Positions 52,193 through 60,318 of a stretch of 64,000 nucleotides of DNA are shown here, in pieces (position 1 is the first letter of the stretch; each line of letters starts with the position of its first letter). The notes beneath the pieces are model-generated. The model had not been told where the DNA came from. It ran no database searches and was given only the letters and a program-made list of their open reading frames with translations. Position numbers and translations under genes: made by a program. Source of the stretch: Actinomycetota bacterium (GTDB lineage: Bacteria > Actinomycetota > Geothermincolia > Fen-727 > Anoxymicrobiaceae); NCBI GenBank assembly GCA_018831265.1, contig JAHJCO010000049.1, positions 17,099 through 81,098 of the forward strand, read 5' to 3'.

Positions 52193-52876
52193 TTATTTGG
52201 ATGGAGATATTGAAGGCGGATTCCAATAGTCAGTATCGTCCCTTATCTTGTCGAAGAAGTCCTGGTCAAAATGGATAGTCCTCATTGGAGGGTCGAGGCC
52301 TGGCAAGGGTTTGGACTTGCCTGAAATGGTTGTCTCACAGCATAAGACATTCTCGACAGTAATCCATCTTTCAAACGCTTTACGTATCAGGAACACATCG
52401 TTAATAGCCTCTTCCAAATCGGAATCCCGACTCACGAGCGAAGCAATATCGTATTTGTTAATCATGGCGTAGATAACCATATCGAGTGCCAGTCGTACGT
52501 CAATTCCCTTCTCTCTACCTTTCCATATCTTCTTGTACTGGCCACGCTTGTGCCGGTCTTCAACCACCTCTTCTGAATACTTCAGTGGTCGCGAGATGGT
52601 GGTAACGCCGTTCTTTTGCATAGCGGACAACCGTCTCTGCATATAGGAGTTCATCTTTGGGTCGCGTCTTGGACCGTGAATCCCAGTGTAGAATCGAACT
52701 TCTTGCAGTGTGCGATTTGGTCCGCCAACGGCAGAGGAACACAACTCCTGTGCCAGCAAATGTGGGTGGGTTTCTCCGTGGCCAAATACTCGTTTGCAGT
52801 CATTGTAGAAGTTCTGGCCGTCAATGAAGACAACCACGCGAAGTGTCTCGGGTTTCTCGGGAATCTTGTCCACCAT
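52193..52876 (-). CDS. NYN-domain (PIN-like, LabA/DUF88) protein
   Basis: About 227 residues. VVVFIDGQNFYNDCKRVFG at the N-terminus, GIDVRLALDMVIYA near residue 130 and SLVSRDSDLEEAINDV near 150 supply the spaced aspartates of the NYN/PIN nuclease fold. Such proteins are RNases or RNA-binding regulators and are frequent in mobile and defence islands. I prefer the ATG at 52876 (MVDKIPEKPETLRVVV) behind GGGGG; a longer start at 52939 is possible. It converges on the integrase gene with a 44-base gap. Confidence 0.8.
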   Translation of the reverse strand: MVDKIPEKPETLRVVVFIDGQNFYNDCKRVFGHGETHPHLLAQELCSSAVGGPNRTLQEVRFYTGIHGPRRDPKMNSYMQRRLSAMQKNGVTTISRPLKYSEEVVEDRHKRGQYKKIWKGREKGIDVRLALDMVIYAMINKYDIASLVSRDSDLEEAINDVFLIRKAFERWITVENVLCCETTISGKSKPLPGLDPPMRTIHFDQDFFDKIRDDTDYWNPPSISPSK

Positions 52877-53007
52877 AGTTCCCCCAATCGACATTGACAC
52901 AGCAGAGCCTGCGTGATATATCATGACTATGTCTTCCACGCCCTCCTGGGAAACCGGGACTGGCGTGGTTTACTTTATAGGAGCATTTCTCGATGACAAC
53001 GCCAGAA

Positions 53008-53493
53008 TCACTCCTCGTCATCTTGGTACGGAATAATGCCAGCTAATTCACCTTCAACCTCTACTCCATAAGCCAAAGAGAGTTTAGCGAGTTCAGCTCC
53101 AAACATACCCCTCAATTGTCCTATTGCCACCCACATATTTTGGTCATCAAAGAAACGACCCCGACCCATTGGCGGCCCCATTAGGTCAAGAAACATTCTG
53201 CAAGCTGCTTGCATAGACTTTATTGGACGCGAGAGGTCGTCATCTAACGGAAACGCTTGAAGAGTCCTCGTGAGTTCTTCCCTAACCTGAAGCACCGATT
53301 CTGCGGCCCAACACTCGTATTCCATATCGTGGGGAACATACAAGACCCGTTTGTCCTCGAGATATGTTATCAGCGCCGCTACGGCTTGTCGTTTGTCTTT
53401 CGGTGGATTCCAGTTGAGACCAAACACGGGTGTCGAGAATCCCGTGACGTTTTTCGCCACCGAGCTGATTGGATTCCTGCGAAGCTTCGCCAC
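53008..53493 (-). CDS. hypothetical protein with an STPVFGLNWNPP motif
   Basis: A 161-residue protein from a GTG at 53493 with AGGAGG upstream. The N-terminus VTGFSTPVFGLNWNPPKD and the next helical part (LITYLEDKRVLYVPHDMEYE, then VREELTRTLQAF) recall a small uncharacterised family, possibly DUF6650, that I associate with scattered accessory loci; this is memory, not a search. No catalytic motif is evident. The acidic C-terminus (IIPYQDDEE) ends it. It lies 131 bases upstream of the NYN gene on the same strand and may be co-transcribed. Confidence 0.6.
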   Translation of the reverse strand: MAKLRRNPISSVAKNVTGFSTPVFGLNWNPPKDKRQAVAALITYLEDKRVLYVPHDMEYECWAAESVLQVREELTRTLQAFPLDDDLSRPIKSMQAACRMFLDLMGPPMGRGRFFDDQNMWVAIGQLRGMFGAELAKLSLAYGVEVEGELAGIIPYQDDEE

Positions 53494-53802
53494 CCAGCCT
53501 CCTAGATTCGTTACCTTGTTGCTCGCAGGAATATTCTACTGTGGGAATGTGAGTAGGTCCAACTGCCTTCGCCATCGCTGTAACTTTGGACAAATTGGTC
53601 GCATATTACCATTCTTGCTGAAGGCGTCTTTTTAAGAAAGAACTGGTAGTTAACCTCGACAATCCCCTTGGTTAAGCCATTTCCATTCATTTCAAACTAC
53701 TACTAATTTCCAAGAAGTCTACGGGTGCGATTTCTCGAATCCCTGAGACAATGTTATTAGAGAAAGAAACATACAGGCTCTATCAAGAAAGGGAACAGAA
53801 AG
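53494..53802. other. divergent intergenic region
   Basis: About 309 A+T-richer bases between the divergent hypothetical and clamp-like genes. It must hold both promoters, but I cannot pick convincing -35/-10 pairs. No RNA gene or repeat seen. Confidence 0.5.
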
Positions 53803-54534
53803 ATGGGAGAGTTTACACTAACTAGGCAAGAGGCGAAGCTGCTGGTTGCTGCGATAGACAAGTCGAAAACGGCAGGCATCACAGGTAACCTATTCATCGC
53901 AGGAAAGCAGGTCATTGCGACAGACCACTTCGCAGTTATTGTTCTGGACGTCGATACAGATGCTGCCATCCCACCGGTTGTTCTCCACGGTCCTCGGTTT
54001 CGAGAGGTAATGAAGCACAATCCGCAGTCGATTACAGTCCACGTAAAGGATGATGAAGCCGAAATCTCTTTTGAGTCAACCAACGGTCCGGCGATAGCTC
54101 ATGTGCCCATTATTCAGCAAGGCGGGTTCCCCATTGGTATATCCGGTGCGCTAACAATCAACGAAATGAGCCATGGATGCGTGTTGTCAGCTGACTTGCG
54201 TCGCGCAACCAAGAATCTCACGAACAGTTTCCTGAAGGAACACAGGGGTTTGCTTCGGGCCTCTGTCAGCTCCGGGGATTCAGCATTGAAGTGGAGAGAG
54301 GACGGTCAGTTTACGACTCTACTGGAACTCGCCAAGGTCGAAACGGGAACATCAAGTATTTATCTAGACCCCAAGCGATTCAAATTAATTATCACTTCAA
54401 TGCTTTGGAAAGACAGCTTCCCAATGGTTGATATTTGGCTCAATGACAGAGCTGTAGTTTTGAAAGTACCAGGGATACAGGTTGTCTTGGCAGGTGTACG
54501 AGTCAATGAAGCTCTGTCAAATAAGGCTCAATAG
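53803..54534 (+). CDS. sliding-clamp-like protein with two domains (DnaN-like)
   Basis: A 243-residue protein. The segment LFIAGKQVIATDHFAVIVLD near residue 30 mirrors the beta-clamp ATDGHRLA block, and YLDPKRFKLIITSML near 187 with MVDIWLNDRAVVLKVPG near 206 resembles clamp domain 3 (NPKYLLDAL...V.I.......P.LI). Length fits two clamp domains rather than DnaN's three. A two-domain clamp would need to trimerise to close a ring, as PCNA does, or act otherwise. Family assignment is a resemblance in motif order; it could also be a processivity-like phage protein or an unrelated beta-rich protein. It may form a unit with the next gene, which ends in a strong terminator. Confidence 0.5.
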   Translation: MGEFTLTRQEAKLLVAAIDKSKTAGITGNLFIAGKQVIATDHFAVIVLDVDTDAAIPPVVLHGPRFREVMKHNPQSITVHVKDDEAEISFESTNGPAIAHVPIIQQGGFPIGISGALTINEMSHGCVLSADLRRATKNLTNSFLKEHRGLLRASVSSGDSALKWREDGQFTTLLELAKVETGTSSIYLDPKRFKLIITSMLWKDSFPMVDIWLNDRAVVLKVPGIQVVLAGVRVNEALSNKAQ

Positions 54535-54595
54535 AATCGCAAGCTTGTGGTAGAAGGTCAATAAACTCAAAGCAGGTAGAGAGGAGGTGAGAAGG

Positions 54596-54901
54596 ATGCC
54601 AAGACGACCAGTCTTCAAACTGGATGATGCTTTCGGCGATACCGTTCGCGAAGCTCTCGAGTCAGGGTCCGCCAAACTGGAACGGTGGCGGTACCCAAAC
54701 GACATGGTACGGAATGGGAAGGAGTACCCACTTTATGTGTACGCCATGCGTGTTCCGTCCTACCCGGTTGCATTCGTCATCAACAAGCGGTCGTTCGATT
54801 TCGGAATCGAACACGGAAATTACGTTTTGGTCGACGAGGAGTTGCAACAGCCGGTAGGATACTATGGTTACTGGGGTCCGGGTTGGGACAAGTACAGATG
54901 A
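54596..54901 (+). CDS. small hypothetical protein
   Basis: 101 residues from the ATG at 54596, five bases after the strong site GGAGGTGA. The sequence is compact and mixed (RPVFKLDDAFGDTVREALES, then FVINKRSFDFGIEHGNYVLV) and ends in an aromatic/glycine stretch (VGYYGYWGPGWDKYR). No membrane segment or known motif. It follows the clamp-like gene by 61 bases and is closed by an intrinsic terminator. Confidence 0.6.
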   Translation: MPRRPVFKLDDAFGDTVREALESGSAKLERWRYPNDMVRNGKEYPLYVYAMRVPSYPVAFVINKRSFDFGIEHGNYVLVDEELQQPVGYYGYWGPGWDKYR

Positions 54902-54953
54902 CCAGAAATGAGGGGAGTCGCTAGGGGGAACTAGCAAATGAAGGGGAACATAG

Positions 54954-54985
54954 GAGACCCCTGGAAACAGGGGTCTCTTTCTTTG
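54954..54985 (+). terminator. intrinsic terminator
   Basis: A 10-bp stem GAGACCCCTG/CAGGGGTCTC with a GAAA loop, followed by TTTCTTTG. Ends the clamp-like operon. Confidence 0.88.
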
Positions 54986-55396
54986 TTCAACAAAGGGGAA
55001 GGCAACCCGGCAGAACCTTTCTTAATGCGGCAACTCTTGGGGATATTTGGAATGGTCCCTTGACGCCGGGTTACCGTTGGACGCGATTATATCAGAGTGT
55101 GACGACGGATAATCTGCGAGGAATCATACTATCCTGGCAGGCTATGTAAGGAGTGTCGAATCATGGAAAGAGGGGCGACCCAGCCGCTTGACCCTGTTAT
55201 CTCCGGGTAGGAGACAAAGACGACCGGGCCGCCTGAATCTAACCTATATACCTTCTGCCATCTCCCCACTCTCCGGGGGAATGCCAATGTTGCCAAATCT
55301 ACCATTCCGCCTCGACCATACCCTAGCCCGAATACAGGACGTGGAACTGTTACATCACCGACCAAATACGAGAAACTATTTTCGGCTCCACCGTCA
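54986..55396. other. gene-free stretch before the second recombinase
   Basis: About 400 bases with no supported gene. A minus-strand frame of 98 codons (55129-55425) overlaps the recombinase C-terminus in another frame and shows no motif. It may contain the crossover site of the second recombinase. Confidence 0.45.
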
Positions 55397-55987
55397 TCAG
55401 AAGTTGTCCATAATACTCTTGGCACGTGATAGCGCCTGTTTGTTGTGAACCGCCACGTACTGACCCGTTGTGGACATATCCGAGTGTCCTAGAAGCACCT
55501 GAAGCTCCGGCAACAACATTCCACGGTCCAACATATACATAGCGAACGAGTGCCTAAGGTTGTGACTGGATACCCACGGAGGCAACCCCGCCTGTTGTAC
55601 GTACCTCTTCATCTCGCCACGCCACGAGTTCGTCGGGATTTTGTTTCCTTTGCTAGCTTCCCCGCCTCGACCCGGACCCCGGACTATGGGAAAGACGTAA
55701 TCGCTTTCAGGCCGAACGGCCAGCCACTCCCGTAGCAACTCTGTGGTCCTTTCGTTTCTCCACGCCACGGTCCTCGACTTGTTCCGTTTAGCACGACGAA
55801 TCTTGATTTCCTTGCGGTCGAGATTCACGTCGGCAGTAGTTAGCGAAAGGCACTCGTCGATTCTCATCCCCGTTTCCCACAACAGGCGGACGATAACGGT
55901 GTCTCGTTGACCGATTAAGCCCTTGCGCTTCTCGACCGTTACCAGCAGTTGATTTACCTGTTCTGCGTCCAACCACTTGATTGCCAC
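55397..55987 (-). CDS. tyrosine recombinase, catalytic domain only
   Basis: About 196 residues. The start is a GTG at 55987 chosen because AGGAGG lies six bases upstream. It contains only the catalytic domain: Arg in WETGMRIDECLSL (near 43), HxxR in SHNLRHSFAMYML (near 145), His in LLGHSDMST and Tyr in TTGQYVAVHN (near 180). The N-terminal core-binding domain of ordinary recombinases is absent, as in the small integrases of some mobile elements. No stop or frameshift remnant of such a domain is seen upstream, so it looks like a native short form. Confidence 0.85.
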   Translation of the reverse strand: MAIKWLDAEQVNQLLVTVEKRKGLIGQRDTVIVRLLWETGMRIDECLSLTTADVNLDRKEIKIRRAKRNKSRTVAWRNERTTELLREWLAVRPESDYVFPIVRGPGRGGEASKGNKIPTNSWRGEMKRYVQQAGLPPWVSSHNLRHSFAMYMLDRGMLLPELQVLLGHSDMSTTGQYVAVHNKQALSRAKSIMDNF

Positions 55988-56143
55988 GTCATTCCTCCTA
56001 TCGACCACTACTAGCGGAAATACATATTTCCGCCTGTGTAACTGCTGTTTTGACCCCGATTCTCGCCTTCGATTCTTTTCGCCTGTGTAACTCCAACTAG
56101 ACAGGCGTTTTCAATCTAAACCACCCAGACGCTTCCTGGCTGT

Positions 56144-57100
56144 CTAGCTTGCCACGACACGACCATCACCCCTCAAGATTCCGTACAACTCGTAGAACCC
56201 CACGTCTGAGAGTGCCTGGACTGGACAGCGCCAAATATCAGCATAGGGGCCGTGGTCTCTAATGGCGGTCAGGGTGGCAATGGCGAAGACGATTCTGCGG
56301 CTGGCGTCGGATATGGTAAGTCGTGCCTGCAATGTTCCTGCCACCACTGCTGTCTCTACGGCGGCAACAGATTTGTATGGTGAGACAACGACGACCAAGA
56401 CCGGCGGCATTTTATCCTCGCCAGTACGCCGAGTGTACTCTCGTGTGACCTGCATCAAGCAGTATTTCCTGAACTTCTCGACTGCCTCATCTTGTTTCGG
56501 ATTGTTCCGTTCGAGTTCGAGTAAGAACGAGAAAGCTCCCCCGTTCTCGTCCGTCACGAATCCCCGACCGTCTGGATAGAGTCGGTGATTTACGCCGAGC
56601 CAGCTACACTCCCAAGGACGTTCCCGGTAGTCACCGTGCCACTGTTCGAGCCGTCCGACCTGGCGGTCACGTAAATAGGAAAAACTGGCAGCTATCTCAG
56701 CTACCTCGAGGAAGTGATTCGTGTACGGTTGCCTCAACAGTTCTCCACCTCTAAGGGGGTCTTTCACTTTTCCGACGGCGTCCCACCGGCCAGTAGCCAG
56801 AACACCACCGAGAAACCGTCCAAGTTCGGTGAGATAGTAGATACGTAGCTTGCGTTTGCGTTCAACGTAATCGGCTAGACCGAGAGTCCTGAGTTTATGA
56901 AGGTGTTGACCGACGGTTCTGGCACCGTTCTTCGGGTCGGCGGCCGAGCTGAGCATCTGAGCCGCAATCGGTATCGTCAGAACGTCGAGAGTGTAGAGGG
57001 ATTGGAACAGGTCTTTATCCAGAGGATTCATCTGACCCCAGGCGTCAGATGCCCTGGTCCGTTTCGTAGACAGCGGACGTTTAGTGGCGGTCATTACCAT
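56144..57100 (-). CDS. replication-relaxation-family protein
   Basis: A 318-residue protein. The N-terminal half is a winged helix (about 25-110; FQSLYTLDVLTIPIAAQML, then TVGQHLHKLRTLGLADYVER and IYYLTELGRFLGGVL), followed by a PD-(D/E)xK-like or beta-rich region with FLLELERNN and VLVVVVSPYKSV. This layout matches the replication-relaxation (plasmid relaxation) family found on actinobacterial and firmicute integrative elements. The ATG at 57100 overlaps the excisionase gene by 20 bases, so the two are coupled. Confidence 0.75.
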   Translation of the reverse strand: MVMTATKRPLSTKRTRASDAWGQMNPLDKDLFQSLYTLDVLTIPIAAQMLSSAADPKNGARTVGQHLHKLRTLGLADYVERKRKLRIYYLTELGRFLGGVLATGRWDAVGKVKDPLRGGELLRQPYTNHFLEVAEIAASFSYLRDRQVGRLEQWHGDYRERPWECSWLGVNHRLYPDGRGFVTDENGGAFSFLLELERNNPKQDEAVEKFRKYCLMQVTREYTRRTGEDKMPPVLVVVVSPYKSVAAVETAVVAGTLQARLTISDASRRIVFAIATLTAIRDHGPYADIWRCPVQALSDVGFYELYGILRGDGRVVAS

Positions 57101-57326
57101 TGAGATTTCTCTTCCCTTCTTGGTCAAGAATATCGTCGAGGGTCCGGCGTGGAACTCGCCAGGTGTTACCAACCATTACCGCCGGGATTTTCTTGTTCGT
57201 TATTAGACGTTTGACTGTCTTAACTCCGACGCCTAAGTACGCCGCCGTTTGGTCGGCATCCATTACTCCTGGCACGTCGTCACGGGGGGTCAGTTTGCGG
57301 GTCCGTGGCTGCGGTTTGTTGGTCAT
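57081..57326 (-). CDS. excisionase-like helix-turn-helix protein
   Basis: An 81-residue MerR/excisionase-type DNA-binding protein: DADQTAAYLGVGVKTVKRLI near residue 23, then NKKIPAVMVGNTWRVPRRTL, the classical 'helix, helix, KIPA.K.G..WR' pattern. It is probably the recombination directionality factor or a copy-control regulator of the element. It precedes and overlaps the replication-relaxation gene. Iteron-like repeats lie just upstream of it. Confidence 0.85.
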   Translation of the reverse strand: MTNKPQPRTRKLTPRDDVPGVMDADQTAAYLGVGVKTVKRLITNKKIPAVMVGNTWRVPRRTLDDILDQEGKRNLNGNDRH

Positions 57327-58493
57327 CTTGTATCCCTTTTCTCAATAACCACCCTAAACCACCTCCAAACCAGGTCTAAACTACCCCGGGACCATACCGC
57401 TGCCGTATGACAGCGCCAAGCGAAACTCCCGTTTTTATTATGTCGTTAAGGGGTCGTGAGAAGCGGCTAGGACTTGCTTTGCAGGTCAAGAAGTCTTGGG
57501 TTCTCTGTGCTGTGGACCGCCACCTAAACCACCTCCAAACCACCCCTAAACCTCCCCACAACCCGGGATGGTCAGATTTCAGACAGAAACAACCCATTCC
57601 GCTTCGACCACGGTCTACCCCGAATGCAGATTCTCACCAACGCTAGGAATATAAGGTAGTGACCAGAAACTTTGGTTTTCAACTCCACGTTGAGAATCCT
57701 AGATGAGGAGAACCCCCACGTAACCCCCCGAGAACCGTACAACGAACATTCACACGCCACGCCACGGCTACAACGTCATCGATTCATACGCCACGGAACT
57801 GCTTTCGGCTCGAGGCTCCTTTCCTATTCTTAACCTGTCGGCGGTCACGTCTGCTACTCTCACGTAACCTGCGGGTCGCCATGCCTTCGCTTTGTCCGTC
57901 TTGTCGCCGTGGTCTGTCTTGCAACAGGGGGTACGTTGGTCAACGTGGGGTCACTGGTCGTTCGGTGTCTGCGAGTCGCAGGCGGTTCGTTGTTCAACGT
58001 AGAGTTCCGACTCGTCGGGTGGCTCGTCTGGTCGACGTGGAGTTCGTTGGCACTCGGCGTTGAGGACAGTTCCCTCACGTACCCTTTTCCTACTCCGTAA
58101 GGTGGTCGGCGAGACACGTTCTCAGGATTTGGTGGAATGTCTCCATCTCTTTTCTCGTCTCCCACCCTGCTACCAGTCCGGCGGGGGTTAGAGTGGCAAA
58201 CGGGGTGACTGGCTCAGTTCGCTACAGGTTGCCGAGTTGCCGCCGGGTACAGTGTTCTTCATTGTCCGTCGGGGGTAGCCCCCCGTCGTCCAACGTCTGG
58301 GATATCGGACTCCTTGAATCGCCACCTGGCCTTGGTCCTCGAGCCTGTCAGTGGTCCAGGACGTGCCGCCTTTACCCGCTAGGGTTGGAGCCGCAGGCGA
58401 CCACGCGAAGCGTTCCCCCAACGGGGGAAAGATTGGGGGGATTCGGAAAGGTGTTCCAGCGAAGCTGGTCGAGCCGAAGGCGAGTAGTGTTTC
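57327..58493. other. gene-poor 1.2-kb stretch of the island
   Basis: No gene I can support. It holds the paired CCACC-TAAACC repeats (57349-57380, 57520-57552) and a set of imperfect repeats GTnGnTCnACGTnGnGTnC at about 57935, 57989 and 58026. A minus-strand frame of 101 codons across the latter (57860-58165) has a Thr/Arg/Pro-rich repeated product and may be chance. The stretch could be a replication or transfer origin or a decayed gene region. Confidence 0.45.
57349..57552. repeat. paired iteron-like direct repeats
   Basis: CCACCCTAAACCACCTCCAA (57349) and CCACCTAAACCACCTCCAAA (57520) share a core of about 23 bases, 171 bases apart, and each contains further TAAACC steps. They lie immediately upstream of the excisionase-replication-relaxation pair, as replication or directionality-factor sites would. 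Confidence 0.6.
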
Positions 58494-60020
58494 CTACGTT
58501 TTAAGCTCATCTGTCAGGTATTCCCACAGGGGGTCGATTAGATTTGCCACGAATGCATCCACGCAATCGTCAGTCCTCTTCTGCTTCGAAATGGCTATTC
58601 CGTAGCTGCTGATTCTCTTCACAAAATCGTATTCGGGTTCGCCTTGGTGTTCCTCAAGCCTAACCAGTATCTCGTAACCCAGCCTTGCCTTCTTGTTTCT
58701 CTGAACTGGCAGCCTGAGCCACCCACCCCTCTGACTTGCTTCCCATTCATCAAGTGAGGGGCCCTCAGCATCGGCCAACAAGCGGTCTGCCGAACCCTTG
58801 AGAACATCGCTGGCCAGTAATACTTCACCGAAACCGTGAACAGCGGTGGTGACGGCCATGTACCCTGTTGCCGACTGGATTATTCCGTACCGAGATTCGA
58901 GCTCCGCCTTTGCTTCTTCAACTACATTGCTTCGATTCGCTTCCAACCCCACCTCATATTGAACGTTTGAAAACTGAACCTCGTATTCTCTTTGCTTGGT
59001 TTCATCTGAGTCATAGTGGTCTCCCCAAGCAACGAAGAACGCCGAGTAGAAAAGACTGGGGTTAACATCTTCGATTATCTTCTGGGGACGGCCGTCAATG
59101 GAACAGAGAACGGCATCGCCTCGTCTCACCGCTTCTATATGAATGTTCTTCCCCTGTTGTACCCAATCCATCTGGTCTTGTGGGATGGCAGGTTCGCTTC
59201 TTCTCCTGCCGGGTTCGCTGACATACTTGTCCTGGTCGTGGTATCCCGTAACCAGTGGAAAGATATCTGGCTTTATCGAGTTCCTGCTATTCCCCACGTG
59301 GAAAAGTAAGCTTCGTCGATGAACAAGTTCGGGAAGCTTGACGGCTGACTCAGGGTCTTCGAGTTTGAATCCAGCTCGCCAATGAGGACTAGAAGAACGG
59401 ACATCAAACGATAGTCTCTGCAGTGCCATTCCTCTCAAATCAATCTGTTTAGAGCTGACTCCTTGATGTACTCCCTTCGTCTCAGTCAACACGAAGGCGT
59501 CCGTCGTAAGCGTTCCTGCGGACCGAGAATTGTCCTCATCGCCTTCTGGCGTTTCAGATTCGTCGAGAAGCCCCATCTTCAGGGATAGATTTTTGTAGCT
59601 CCGCTGAATCTTAGCCTTAGTCCTGAAATCAGCCCAGCCTGGACGTTCAGATTTGGAAATGAAATCTGGAATTGAATCTGAGGGAGAGCCAGACTGGAGT
59701 ATCGGAATGAACTTTCCTCGTAACCCACTCTTGTAAATCTCCTTTGTGATAATGCTGCATTCCTCTTGTGTCCAGCATTTCTCGCCTTCTGCTTTCTTCT
59801 TGTATATTGGGTTGCATACCATCAAGACAAAATCGCTCTTTTGGATTTCTTCTCTCAGAATATCGTCGAGAGGAACACCGAGCCCTCGATGTTCGACCCA
59901 AGGATAGAAGAAGACATCGGCTCCGTCCTGTTTCAGAGGCGTTGCCAGAGTTCGTTCAACCCATTTCACGTGTCCAGGATGATGCGCCGAGTAGGATATA
60001 AAGACCTTGGGCTTCGTCAC
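58494..60020 (-). CDS. SEFIR-domain protein with C-terminal beta-rich region
   Basis: 508 residues. The N-terminal 150 form a SEFIR (TIR-like) domain: KPKVFISYSAHHPGHVKWVE at the start, DVFFYPWVEHRGLGVPLDD, SDFVLMVCNPIYKKKAEGE and WTQEECSIITKEIY, whose EE pair is in the SEFIR 'GVGFE' position. A middle region (about 200-350) looks like a lectin/LamG-type beta sandwich (FHVGNSRNSIKP, then IHIEAVRRGDAVLCSIDG). The last 150 residues are mixed. Bacterial SEFIR proteins are known anti-phage effectors acting by NAD depletion; the lectin-like part would be the sensor (inference). It is divergent from the restriction operon. Confidence 0.75.
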   Translation of the reverse strand: MTKPKVFISYSAHHPGHVKWVERTLATPLKQDGADVFFYPWVEHRGLGVPLDDILREEIQKSDFVLMVCNPIYKKKAEGEKCWTQEECSIITKEIYKSGLRGKFIPILQSGSPSDSIPDFISKSERPGWADFRTKAKIQRSYKNLSLKMGLLDESETPEGDEDNSRSAGTLTTDAFVLTETKGVHQGVSSKQIDLRGMALQRLSFDVRSSSPHWRAGFKLEDPESAVKLPELVHRRSLLFHVGNSRNSIKPDIFPLVTGYHDQDKYVSEPGRRRSEPAIPQDQMDWVQQGKNIHIEAVRRGDAVLCSIDGRPQKIIEDVNPSLFYSAFFVAWGDHYDSDETKQREYEVQFSNVQYEVGLEANRSNVVEEAKAELESRYGIIQSATGYMAVTTAVHGFGEVLLASDVLKGSADRLLADAEGPSLDEWEASQRGGWLRLPVQRNKKARLGYEILVRLEEHQGEPEYDFVKRISSYGIAISKQKRTDDCVDAFVANLIDPLWEYLTDELKT

Positions 60021-60318
60021 GAGCTACCACCAGTCAAATTGTCTTCGCCGAGCTATCAAAACAGTGAACGATATGATTCTAGCAGCGGGGAGGCTGAATC
60101 TCATAATCCCTCTCGACCAATCTCCTGTATCCCAGCGACGACTGCCTACCCCGTCGATTTTCTGCTTTGCTTGGCTTTCTAGGCAGAAGCGGCACCTCAA
60201 TTAACCTCAGTTGTGAAATCTTTCTGGCAAGCCAAAAGGTCTCGTCACGTCGGCGAGAGAAGTAGCAGTAGATTTGAGGGGGAAATACCTCCTCAGAGAG
60301 TTCTGAACGAGGTGGATT

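Noticed and set aside
55129..55425. Minus-strand frame of 98 codons before the second recombinase
   Set aside because: It overlaps the recombinase C-terminus in another frame, has no ribosome binding site I can see and no motif.
57860..58165. Minus-strand frame of 101 codons with a Thr/Arg/Pro-rich repeated product
   Set aside because: The product simply follows the DNA repeats; no ribosome binding site or family evidence. Kept only as part of the gene-poor stretch.
58193..58504. Plus-strand frame of 103 codons at the end of the SEFIR gene
   Set aside because: It ends inside the SEFIR gene on the opposite strand and its product is low-complexity; no start signal.
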